Positions 1 through 7,400 of a stretch of 9,485 nucleotides of DNA are shown here, one piece after another; position 1 is the first letter of the stretch; every line of letters starts with the position of its first letter. The stretch covers positions 1-9,485 of the forward strand of contig CAIYUD010000046.1 of NCBI GenBank assembly GCA_903929325.1, given 5' to 3'. The stretch is from an uncultured Opitutia bacterium. Lineage in GTDB: Bacteria > Verrucomicrobiota > Verrucomicrobiia > Opitutales > UBA953. The position numbers were made by a program, and so were the translations under genes. The notes below the pieces were generated by a model, which was not told where the DNA came from, did not search any database, and was given only the letters and a program-made list of their open reading frames with translations.

Positions 1-469
1 CGTAGTTGATACGTCCATCAGCACCGACGCCGTAGTGAACGGCCTTATAAAATTTTCCGGAAAAGTTAGCAGCATTACCGTGCGTTAAGTGGCCGCCGTG
101 GGAAAGATTCATCGTGAGGATTTTATCCCCAGGGACGAGGGTTGCTAAATATACGGCAGCATTTGCTTGGCTACCCGAGTGCGGCTGGACGTTGGCATGA
201 TCGGCACCGAATAGTTTCTTCGCCCGGTCAATCGCGAGTTGCTCGACGATATCGACAAATTCGCAGCCGCCATACCAGCGTTTACCGGGATAACCTTCAG
301 CGTACTTATTTGTGAGGATGCTGCCCTGAGCTTCCATCACAGCTGGAAGTGTGAAATTTTCGGAGGCAATTAACTCTAAGTGAGACTGTTGCCGACGAAG
401 CTCAGATTGAATCGCACTGGCGATTTCTGGATCTAGCTGCGCAAGGGGGATATTACGAATGGCGGTCAT
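1..469 (-). CDS. glyA: Serine hydroxymethyltransferase, N-terminal part (cut by the window edge)
   Basis: This PLP enzyme interconverts serine plus tetrahydrofolate with glycine plus 5,10-methylene-tetrahydrofolate in the cytoplasm. Only the first 156 codons are present, and the gene continues past base 1. Translating the minus strand from the ATG at 469-467 gives a close match to bacterial GlyA: LELIASENF (31-39), NKYAEGYPGKRWYGGCE (54-70), VDIVEQLAIDRAKKLFGA (72-89), QPHSGSQAN (95-103) and SHGGHLTHG (123-131). His124 in the last motif corresponds to the residue that stacks on the PLP ring in known structures. The PLP-binding lysine lies beyond the edge, so intactness cannot be judged. The start lies 11 nt after the rpiB stop, which fits a last-gene position in the purD-phosphatase-rpiB-glyA operon. 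I see no convincing Shine-Dalgarno sequence before this ATG, so translation may rely on coupling to rpiB. Confidence 0.97.
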   Translation of the reverse strand, partial: MTAIRNIPLAQLDPEIASAIQSELRRQQSHLELIASENFTLPAVMEAQGSILTNKYAEGYPGKRWYGGCEFVDIVEQLAIDRAKKLFGADHANVQPHSGSQANAAVYLATLVPGDKILTMNLSHGGHLTHGNAANFSGKFYKAVHYGVGADGRINY

Positions 470-480
470 GGATTTAGAAA

Positions 481-927
481 TTAAGTGAGAGGTTCGATTT
501 GTCCAATTCGGCGAGCATGTCGACCGCCTTCAAACTCTGCGGCCAGGAAAGCCTCAAGGCATTGAGCCGCAAGTTCGGGCGAGGTATAGCGACGGCCGAA
601 GCAAATGACATTGGCGTCGTTATGCTGACGGCAAAGTCCGGACATCTCGACATTATGAACCAGGGCTGCGCGAATGCCGGCGACTTTGTTCGCCGCAATC
701 GAGATACCCACACCCGTCGAACACACCAATACGCCAAATCGGCTATGTCCCGAAAGAATGTCAGCGGCGACCGCTTGAGCGTAGGTTGGGTAATCACAGG
801 ACTCTTCCGTAAAGGTCCCGCGATCTACAACGGTGTAACCGCGCGATTGTAGGTACACGAAGAGGGTTTGCTTGAGTGCAAGACCCGCATGATCGGAACC
901 AAGGCTGATGGAGAAAGTCTTGCTCAT
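481..927 (-). CDS. rpiB: Ribose-5-phosphate isomerase B
   Basis: This cytoplasmic enzyme interconverts ribose 5-phosphate and ribulose 5-phosphate in the pentose-phosphate pathway. At 148 residues it has the usual RpiB (LacA/RpiB family) length. Visible motifs are GSDHAG (10-15), DYP (45-47), CSTGVGISIAANK (69-81), the RQHNDAN segment (100-106) and EGGRHARRIGQI (133-144). By alignment with E. coli RpiB, Cys69 is the enediol base (E. coli Cys66) and His102 the ring-opening residue (E. coli His99), so the active site looks intact. Ser70 replaces the more common Gly of CGTG. The ATG overlaps the stop of the upstream phosphatase gene as ATGA and is preceded by AAGGAG at 8 nt, which settles the start. 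Close spacing to glyA (11 nt) supports co-transcription. Confidence 0.97.
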   Translation of the reverse strand: MSKTFSISLGSDHAGLALKQTLFVYLQSRGYTVVDRGTFTEESCDYPTYAQAVAADILSGHSRFGVLVCSTGVGISIAANKVAGIRAALVHNVEMSGLCRQHNDANVICFGRRYTSPELAAQCLEAFLAAEFEGGRHARRIGQIEPLT

Positions 928-1406
928 GCAAATCGCTCCTTAAGGCATGCGACGACAGAGGGGATGGCTTCAATCACGGAATCACGACAGGCCTCATATT
1001 CCCCTAAATTTCCGCCAAACGGGTCAGGAATATCACGTCCAGCTGTCATTGGCAGTTGTTCACGCAGGCGCTGAACCACTTTGGGCAAGTTACTGAATCT
1101 CGATTTCAGAGCCTCAACATGGCCGGCGGCCATACCGAAAATCGCAACGGCACGATCAACCGTCGCCTGATCCAAGGGACAACTACAATGGCCTGATAAA
1201 TCGAGGCCTATCCGAGCCAGAGCTTTCACCGCATTATCAGAGGCGGGATCGCCTGGATAAGCACCAATACCCGCTGAGACGATATGGAGCTGTGCCAACT
1301 TTCCACCTTCCTTGGCGAGTGCAGCCCGCAATAAAACCTCGGCCATGGGACTGCGGCACGTATTGCCCGAACAAACGAGAACAACCATGTCGCGTTCAGC
1401 AGGCAT
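924..1406 (-). CDS. Low-molecular-weight phosphatase, predicted protein-arginine phosphatase (YwlE type)
   Basis: This is a cytoplasmic phosphatase of the LMW-PTP fold. It has the P-loop C-S-G-N-T-C-R-S (12-19), with nucleophile Cys12 and phosphate-binding Arg18, and the late DPFGG motif (128-132) with general acid Asp128. The CxGNTCRSPMAE form and DPFGG are those of Bacillus YwlE, a protein-arginine phosphatase. Thr16 sits where YwlE has Thr11, the residue that favours phosphoarginine, whereas tyrosine phosphatases usually carry Ile. This makes arginine phosphatase the better guess, while a tyrosine phosphatase or arsenate-reductase-like role remains possible. The neighbours rpiB and glyA are also the neighbours of ywlE in Bacillus. 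A second in-frame ATG at 1388 (residue 7) would put Cys at the more typical position 6, and neither start has a clear ribosome site. The gene begins 39 nt after purD and ends overlapping rpiB. Confidence 0.9.
   Translation of the reverse strand: MPAERDMVVLVCSGNTCRSPMAEVLLRAALAKEGGKLAQLHIVSAGIGAYPGDPASDNAVKALARIGLDLSGHCSCPLDQATVDRAVAIFGMAAGHVEALKSRFSNLPKVVQRLREQLPMTAGRDIPDPFGGNLGEYEACRDSVIEAIPSVVACLKERFA
936..941 (-). promoter_or_regulatory. Shine-Dalgarno site of rpiB inside the end of the phosphatase gene
   Basis: On the minus strand the sequence AAGGAG lies 8 nt before the rpiB ATG and inside the last codons of the upstream phosphatase gene. Together with the ATGA start/stop overlap it suggests translational coupling with its own strong re-initiation site. 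It is the clearest ribosome binding site in the left operon. Confidence 0.8.
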
Positions 1407-1445
1407 AAACAGAAGCGTGGAGTCTATCCGCTCGGGTTCAAGCGT

Positions 1446-2744
1446 TCAAGCAACGCCATCACGACGAAGTTGCCGGGCGCCTATATCCCTACGGTAGTGA
1501 CAACCCGCAAAGCGCACCTGAGGGGCCACCGCATAAGCCTTTTGCGCAGCCTCGGCGAGGGTCGCACCGTGGGCGACAATACCTAACACCCGACCGCCCG
1601 AGGTCACCAAAGCCCCATTAGGCTGACGCTGAGTGCCACCATGCAGGATATCGACCCCTTCAGGAAGTTGGGCAGGGAGTTCGATAGTATCCCCAATCCT
1701 AACAGCCGCAGGGTAGCCGTGGGCAGCTAAAACGACAATGAGGGTCGCACCTGGACGAAGCCGGACATCCGCTGCCCGGAAAGTACCGCGGGCAATCGAC
1801 TCCATAATCTCCACAGGGTCGGTCTCCATGGAGGGCATTAAAACTTGGCACTCGGGGTCGCCGAAGCGGACGTTAAATTCAACGACGCGCGGCCCACGAT
1901 CGGTCACCATAATCCCAACATAAAGTGTGCCGCGGTAATCAATCCCGTCCGAAATCAAACCACGCAAAGTTGGTTCAATAATTTCTTTGCGAATACGGAT
2001 TTCGATTTCTGAAGTGACCACACCGGTCGGAGAATATGCACCCATGCCTCCAGTATTGGGACCCGTGTCGCCCTCGCCTACCCGCTTATGATCCTGGCTC
2101 GGCGGCAGCATTAAATACTGTTCACGACAAACCATCAGCATGATGGAAGCCTCTTCGCCTTGCATAAACTCTTCGATGAGAACCTCGTCGCCGCTGGTAC
2201 CAAAAATCTTGGCCTCGAGCATTTCACGCAAAGCGATTTCTGCTTCGTTTAAATTCTGAGCAATTACGACGCCTTTGCCCGCAGCAAGTCCCGAAGCCTT
2301 CAACACCGCAGGGAACGGGCGCTGGGCAAGGTACTCCAAGGCAGGAGCAACCGACGTGAAGGACGCTGCATCCGCGGTTGGAATTTTATGACGGACTAAG
2401 AAATTTTTGGTGAACACCTTGCTCGCTTCCAACTGAGCACCTGCAGCACGCGGACCATAGGCAAGCACACCGGCGTCTTCCAAGACATCAACCACGCCTG
2501 CCGCGAGGGGAACCTCGGGGCCAACTAAAACTAAATCGATGGACAGTTTGCGGACGAGTTCGAGGACCTCAGAAGGACGACTGATATTACACGCCAGACA
2601 CTCTGCCTCGAGCGCCATGCCGCCATTACCGGGAGCAACTTTAACCGACGCAACCCGAGCACTACGCAGGCAAGCCTTGAGCAGTGCGTGCTCGCGGCCA
2701 CCCGAGCCGAGAATGAGGACGTGCAGTTTGTCTGGAGTCTCCAT
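1446..2744 (-). CDS. purD: Phosphoribosylamine--glycine ligase (GAR synthetase)
   Basis: This cytoplasmic ATP-grasp enzyme joins glycine to 5-phosphoribosylamine in the second step of purine synthesis. With the chosen ATG it has 432 residues, normal for PurD. Domains in order are: N-terminal Rossmann-like part with GSGGREHAL (13-21) and GPE (75-77); ATP-grasp core with SGLAAGKGV (151-159), EEFMQGEE (191-198), DHKR followed by GPNTGGMGAY (218-237), and EFNVRFGDPE (289-298) carrying the Mg/ATP ligands; and the C-terminal domain ending in FAGCHYRRDIG (412-422). All key motifs are intact. The ATG at 2744 is preceded by AAGGG at 6 nt. A longer frame back to a TTG at 2819 would add 25 unrelated residues and run into the stem-loop, so I reject it. 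The product's need for glycine gives a metabolic reason for sharing an operon with glyA. Confidence 0.97.
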   Translation of the reverse strand: METPDKLHVLILGSGGREHALLKACLRSARVASVKVAPGNGGMALEAECLACNISRPSEVLELVRKLSIDLVLVGPEVPLAAGVVDVLEDAGVLAYGPRAAGAQLEASKVFTKNFLVRHKIPTADAASFTSVAPALEYLAQRPFPAVLKASGLAAGKGVVIAQNLNEAEIALREMLEAKIFGTSGDEVLIEEFMQGEEASIMLMVCREQYLMLPPSQDHKRVGEGDTGPNTGGMGAYSPTGVVTSEIEIRIRKEIIEPTLRGLISDGIDYRGTLYVGIMVTDRGPRVVEFNVRFGDPECQVLMPSMETDPVEIMESIARGTFRAADVRLRPGATLIVVLAAHGYPAAVRIGDTIELPAQLPEGVDILHGGTQRQPNGALVTSGGRVLGIVAHGATLAEAAQKAYAVAPQVRFAGCHYRRDIGARQLRRDGVA

Positions 2745-2750
2745 ACCCCA

Positions 2751-2755
2751 CCCTT
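2751..2755 (-). promoter_or_regulatory. Shine-Dalgarno site that fixes the purD start
   Basis: AAGGG on the minus strand lies 6 nt upstream of the ATG at 2744-2742. This favours the 432-residue PurD over the longer TTG-initiated frame starting at 2819. Confidence 0.6.
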
Positions 2756-2807
2756 GCACGAGCTGAGGGGGAAAGGAAACAGGAATGCACGTATTCCCCA
2801 AAGAATC

Positions 2808-2830
2808 CGACCCGGACAAAGTCCGGGTCG
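2808..2830 (-). terminator. 10-bp stem-loop between tRNA-Leu and purD, possible terminator or processing hairpin
   Basis: The plus strand reads CGACCCGGAC, AAA, GTCCGGGTCG: a perfect 10-bp GC-rich stem (2808-2817 with 2821-2830) and a 3-nt loop. Read on the minus strand it begins 4 nt after the encoded CCA end of the tRNA and is followed by GATTCTTT, a poor U-rich tail. It may terminate the tRNA transcript partially, or mark a processing site that separates the tRNA from the purD message. If it terminates fully, purD needs its own promoter in the roughly 60 nt before its start, where I see no clear -35/-10 pair. As a structure it is certain; as a terminator it is moderate. Confidence 0.5.
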
Positions 2831-2834
2831 AAAG

Positions 2835-2918
2835 TGGTGCTCAGGCAGGGACTTGAACCCTGACGCCTTTCGGCACATGCACCTCAAGCATGCGTGTCTG
2901 CCATTCCACCACCTGAGC
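2835..2918 (-). tRNA. tRNA-Leu(GAG), CCA encoded
   Basis: This is an 84-nt leucine tRNA that folds cleanly. The acceptor stem GCTCAGG/CCTGAGC is perfect over 7 bp, followed by discriminator A and an encoded CCA (2835-2837). The anticodon stem CATGC/GCATG is perfect and encloses the loop TTGAGGT, giving anticodon GAG at 2883-2885, which reads CUC and CUU. A long variable arm (TGCC, GAAA, GGCG), as expected for a class II leucine tRNA, precedes the T arm CAGGG-TTCAAGT-CCCTG. The D arm contains the usual GTGGAATGG...AGAC pattern. It is the first gene of the leftward unit and is followed by a stem-loop and purD. Confidence 0.96.
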
Positions 2919-2930
2919 GTGGGAAGAAGC

Positions 2931-2953
2931 GGCAAAGTGCCATACGCTTTGCC
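2931..2953. repeat. 23-bp inverted repeat in the divergent intergenic region
   Basis: GGCAAAG, 9 nt, CTTTGCC form a perfect 7-bp inverted repeat, starting 13 bp upstream of the tRNA 5' end. Neither strand shows a T-run after it, so it is not an ordinary terminator. The spacer contains TATGGC on the minus strand (2944-2939), a plausible -10 element for the tRNA, although no good -35 is seen. It could be an operator for the tRNA/purD unit or the divergent gene, or chance. Confidence 0.35.
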
Positions 2954-3013
2954 CTGCGCAAGAAAAAACCGTACCACCCCACGCTTGCCAAGCCGCTAGA
3001 GGTGGGAAGAGTT

Positions 3014-3019
3014 AAGGGG
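3014..3019 (+). promoter_or_regulatory. Shine-Dalgarno site of the 466-residue protein gene
   Basis: TAAGGGG (3013-3019) precedes the ATG at 3022. The AAGG core ends 4 nt before the start, which is short but workable. No other ATG lies upstream in frame within the intergenic region, so this start is preferred. Confidence 0.5.
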
Positions 3020-3021
3020 CA

Positions 3022-4422
3022 ATGTCCCCCGACCCTGAATCCAAGAAGCCCGCTAATAACCCAATCGACCTGTCGTCGCTTGGCTTTGGCCCCTCATGGA
3101 CTTCAGGTCCAACCGAGAGCGTTAAGGCAGGTGGCGGTGGTCGCAGCTCACGCGAAGATCGTGACTCGCGCGGCCCGCGGCCCGGAGGCGACCGTCGTGG
3201 CCCACGCCCAGATGGCGATCGTCGAAGCGGTCCACGGCGCGAAGGCCGTCGTGAAGAACAACGCGAGGCTCCACGGCGCGAACCCGAACTCATGCGCCCT
3301 GTGGTGGTCGCAGAGTTTTACCCAGACGACGCAAAGTTCGAAGCCCTAGGTAAAGCGATGCGCGACAGCCAAGTCACCTATGAGCTCTTCGATGTCGCTA
3401 AACTAATCTTAGATAAAGAAGACCGGCTCTCCATTGTCATCAAGCCCGTCAACCCTGAGGGCAAGCTCTGGCAATCCATCCCTGATGGCATGCCCTTCCT
3501 CAGCGAAGCAGAAGCCACCGGCCATATCGCATCACGCCACCTCGCCACATTCTTCGACACCACTGAAGTTGAAGTCGAAGCACCCAAGGGGAACTTCCAA
3601 ATGGTGGGACGTTGCCCTCAGACGCGCGAAATTCTAGGCGCCCCTAACCACCACGATTGGATGCGTCGCATCCGCGAACACCACTCGCGCTACTTTAGTG
3701 CGATGTCCTTTGACCGTTTCAAAGCGTCCATCGAAATGGTGCGCGAACCCGAAGTGGTTGCCGCTTGGATTCAATCCCTCTCGCGCCAGCTTCACTACGT
3801 ACCCAAAGATCGCCAAGAAGGTGAGCCAGAAAAACTTGAGTCGCTCGATGCTGCGAAAGCTTTCTTGCTTGCGCACCGACGCGAGACCGCTGTCCGCGAA
3901 CTACCTTGGGTGCGCTTTGCCGGACGTCTCATTGCCGAGATGCCTGTAGGCCCTCTGCGTGACTCCGTACTCTGGCTCATTGAAGAGCAGCGCCTCTTCC
4001 CCCTCTCGACCGCCAATGGTATCCGCGGTCGCCTCCGTAAAGAAGGCTTCCATCTCTACAAGCGCGGATCGAAAGGCATCACCTATGTTTGCGGAGTCCG
4101 CCGTCGCTGTCGCGATGACCGTACAACCTTCTCCGCCAGTATGACGCGGATTTTTGCCGAACTTGATAAAAAGCCAGGCATGAATGCGAGTCAGTTGGCC
4201 GCACGTATTTTAACGGACAAAACCAACGAAGAAGAAACCAAGCTGGCAGCGACAGATATCCTCTTCCTGATTGCCCAAGGCTTTGTCGCCAAGTTGCCCA
4301 ACGGCACCCTGCACGCGCAGCCCGTTATTCAAACAGCCGCCGATGCCAAAAAAGTTGCCGACGAAGACGCGGCCGCTGACAAACCGGGTGCCGAAGCCGA
4401 AGAAGGCGAAGCGAAGGCCTAA
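3022..4422 (+). CDS. Conserved protein of unknown function with RG/RD-rich head and Cys/His-rich core
   Basis: I do not recognise a named family with certainty, though the core resembles uncharacterised proteins of PVC and some other bacteria. No signal peptide or membrane segment is seen, so it is probably cytoplasmic. Layout of the 466 residues: conserved-looking NNPIDLSSLGFGPSW (12-26); a basic, probably disordered segment (about 36-90) with near-repeats of RGPRPxGDRR; a globular part beginning VVVAEFYPDD (94-103) with KAMRDSQVTYELFDVAKLIL (111-130); a motif centred on GRCPQTREILGAPNHH (196-211) followed by REHHSRYF (218-225); a basic stretch with YVCGVRRRC (355-363); a possible winged-helix-like segment (about 370-435); and an acidic, Ala/Glu-rich tail (440-466). 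A basic head could bind nucleic acid, but this is only inference. The gene stands alone on the plus strand, divergent from tRNA-Leu, and ends 3 nt from the convergent haem-protein gene. Confidence 0.88.
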   Translation: MSPDPESKKPANNPIDLSSLGFGPSWTSGPTESVKAGGGGRSSREDRDSRGPRPGGDRRGPRPDGDRRSGPRREGRREEQREAPRREPELMRPVVVAEFYPDDAKFEALGKAMRDSQVTYELFDVAKLILDKEDRLSIVIKPVNPEGKLWQSIPDGMPFLSEAEATGHIASRHLATFFDTTEVEVEAPKGNFQMVGRCPQTREILGAPNHHDWMRRIREHHSRYFSAMSFDRFKASIEMVREPEVVAAWIQSLSRQLHYVPKDRQEGEPEKLESLDAAKAFLLAHRRETAVRELPWVRFAGRLIAEMPVGPLRDSVLWLIEEQRLFPLSTANGIRGRLRKEGFHLYKRGSKGITYVCGVRRRCRDDRTTFSASMTRIFAELDKKPGMNASQLAARILTDKTNEEETKLAATDILFLIAQGFVAKLPNGTLHAQPVIQTAADAKKVADEDAAADKPGAEAEEGEAKA

Positions 4423-4425
4423 AGG

Positions 4426-7400
4426 TTACTTTCCGGATTTTGGGACGGGCATCGGATGCGCCTTCAGCAACTCCTCGGCCGTCCAAAATGTCGAACGGTC
4501 CTTCGTCTGTGCGCGCACTTTGGCCACAGTTGATTCACGCACGATCGGCAAACGATTACCAAAGGCATTACGCACGTAAATAAGGACGGCAGCAATCTCA
4601 CGATCCGTCAGCAGCTCTCGAAGGGCCGGCATTGGCGGCGAGCCTGTTTCAGGCCGGTACAGCTTCTGCTTCACTTCAATCGGCCCCGCTAAGCCATTGA
4701 GGACAATCTTAATGATACGCTCATCGGAACCCTGTAACCATTCCGATCCGCTAAGTGGAGGGAATGCTGGAGAAAGCCCTTTGCCGTCCTTCTGGTGACA
4801 TGTCATGCACGAGGCATCGCGTGAATAAATCTGCCGGCCTAATTCCCAGAGCTCCCTGTTTTCATTGAGTAACCAATAAGGGATTTTGGGCTCCGCAGAC
4901 TCTCGCGCATAAGCGAGCACCTCTTTTGCTAGTGACTTTGCCTCGGCAAATGTACCCAGCTGCTGCGCTGTCTCATGGAGGCAGTACTGGATATACTCGT
5001 CCTTATCTTCCACAACTTGCTGCGAAATTTGGAGCGCACGCAGCGCATCCACTTCCCCAAAGAAACTACAGACACGGACCACCTCGAGTCGCACGCGCGG
5101 GTGTTCATCTTTAATGGCAACCTCCAGTCGATCCAATCCATTAGGCACGCGATCACGCCAGTAACCTAAAACTCGCACGGCTTGAGCACGTGCACGTGGC
5201 TCAGGCGAATTCAAGACAGCATCCAGCAAGCCAATGTTCACGACATCGAACCACTGGTGCACCCACAGCGCTTCGAGGCGATGGTGTTCATAGTTGGGGT
5301 CTTTGACATCAAGTCCGCGCTCCCACTTTTGCGTAGCCGCAATAACCTCACGAGCGGGATGCGTCTCGAGTTCGAGTTTAGCGCGCAGTCGGACGTCATC
5401 TTCAGGCTCCTTAAGTAATTCAAGCAACGCAGGTACAGGCTGACCTGCGACTGCCTTCGGCACGAGCAAGGGCCTAGAGGGATACGTGATGCGATAAATG
5501 CGGCCGTGCCCATGGTCGCGATTAGGGTCGCGCAAGTGATGCTGTAGGTGGCCGATGAGTTGCTGACACCAATCCAAGACATAAATGGAGCCATCCGGAG
5601 CAACGGAAACAGCGACTGGGCGAAAATGGGGCGCCTTACTGACATCGCCTTGAACTAAGCCCGCTTCCAAGGTCTGCCCCACAACACCCGAACCCACCTC
5701 AGACATCTTCACACGGAAAATCCCGAGATAGCCGATAACGTTACAATTAAGGAACTGTCCTTGCCAATCGTCCGGGAAATGGCGGCTGCTTATTAAACCG
5801 TTCGCCGCTGCTGGCCGCGAGGGACGATCCCAGAACTGCAGCATCTCCGGATGCCTACCTTTATCAAGGTGACCTGAAAATGCGGGTCCGAAATAATTCA
5901 GATTCCCCGAGGCATCGGTAATTAAGTCGTTACCCCAGTAGTCAAATACGCGACCATGTGGATTCGCGAAACCGTAGGGAACATGTCGACCGAACTTTCC
6001 GGTATTGGGTTCATAACGGTAAATACAGCCGTCTTGATTTCGAACGAGCCCCCAAGGCGACTCAACTGAAGTCCGGTGAAACACCCCATCGCTAAGATAA
6101 ACAGCGCCACCTGGCTCACGACACAACGAGTTGGTAGTATGGTGAGAGTCAGCCGAGTCCATCCCTTGCAGCAACCTCTCCACAGTTTCACCACGGCCAT
6201 CACCGTCGGTATCACGAACCCACCAAAGGTTGGGCGCTTGCATCAGTAAGACGCCACCTTTGTAAAACTGGAAACCCGTTGGACATGAAAGGCCGTCGCG
6301 GAAAACCGTCGTGCGAGCTACTTTGCCTGTCTTGGCATCAAGATCGAGAACGAGTAATTTGTCGTTCGGTTTTTCGGTGGGACGTGGCTCAGGATAGCTC
6401 GGCCAAACTGCGACCCAGAGACGTCCTTTCGGATCAAACCCCATTTGCACAGGATTCACCAACTCGGGCACGGTCGTCTCATCAGCCACCAATTCAATTT
6501 TGCAGCCTTCAGGGAGTTTTAAGTACGGAATCGTGGCCTCGCCCGTCAGGTAGTCTATAACCTCTGTATTTGCATCGACGAGGTCGACAGGCGGCAAAGG
6601 TAACAGAGCGGGAGTTTCCTTTTTGCCCTGAGCTGTCGTCCAAATAATCCGATCGCCATTCGCAGTGAGCACATCGCGCTGTGCCAGCTCCTGACCCATG
6701 GTCATGGCATTACTTACCTTCGCATCAGGGTCTTTGGCAGAGCCATAGAGAATGCGCGAGCGGTCACCGTAAATATTGAATTGGTCAACGGTGCGGAAGC
6801 GAGAGAACCACTGACGGTTCTTTTCTAAGACCGCCGAACGCACGCGCGCAACGAGAGCGCTATCAACAACAGGTGCAGCTTTACCGAAAAGTAATTGGAA
6901 ATACCCAGGAGCAATTGCGCAATCGCCCGCTTCATTCAAGCGGATGCCGTTGATTGTCCAATCCACAGAGCCATGCGTTTTAAAGATGCGCAATGCATGC
7001 GAGAAAAGGTCTACACATGGAATGCTTTTCTCCGCAGCAACCTCACGGACCGCTTGAGCATAGAGTGCAAGATTGACGTTCAAGTCAGGCTCACCTGGAG
7101 AGACCTGCTGCGCTAAAGGTGTAACCAAAACAATGCGTGGTTTTCCTTGTCCGTAATCAGCTGCCAATCGCTCTGCCACCCAACGACCAAGGTCTTGCTT
7201 GAATTGTTTCAAGCCAGCTTGTCCGGCAAAGGATTCATTAAAACCCCACTGAGCGATAATGACACTCGCATGAAAATCTGCGCCTGCTTGGTAGACGATT
7301 TTTCCATTTCCATGAGGAAGTGTAACTGTTCCGGGCTTCATATCTAGGAAGTAACTGAGGCTAGGCACGCCTTCGCTTCGTGGACGCGCCGCAACCTCAT

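Noticed and set aside
499..852. Plus-strand open frame of 117 codons opposite rpiB
   Set aside because: It is the antisense shadow of rpiB, whose motifs are fully conserved; the antisense product has no recognisable features.
1407..1450. Short tandem GCTTGAAC repeat at the purD end
   Set aside because: Only two copies, partly coding, with no hairpin or known site; likely chance.
2745..2819. Longer PurD starting from TTG at 2819
   Set aside because: It adds 25 residues with no PurD similarity, begins in the stem-loop, and the ATG at 2744 has its own ribosome site and gives normal PurD length.
2531..2977. Minus-strand 148-codon frame running across tRNA-Leu and the purD start
   Set aside because: It overlaps a well-folded tRNA and the start of purD in another frame; no protein features.
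3160..3290. Possible DNA repeat array in the RG-rich coding stretch
   Set aside because: The near-repeats (CGTCGTGGCCCACG-like) are imperfect and are explained by the repetitive protein sequence; no spacers or regular unit as in CRISPR.
3012..3293. Minus-strand Arg/Ser-rich frame opposite the RG-rich head
   Set aside because: Low-complexity antisense of the GC-rich repeat region, no start signal.
2894..3349. Plus-strand 151-codon frame starting inside the tRNA
   Set aside because: It overlaps the tRNA and the 466-residue gene in another frame, and its Ala/Val/His-rich composition is what a frame-shifted reading of the RG-rich repeat segment gives.
4405..4460. Terminator between the convergent genes
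   Set aside because: Only a 4-bp AAAG/CTTT pairing and a T4 run are present, not enough to call an intrinsic terminator.
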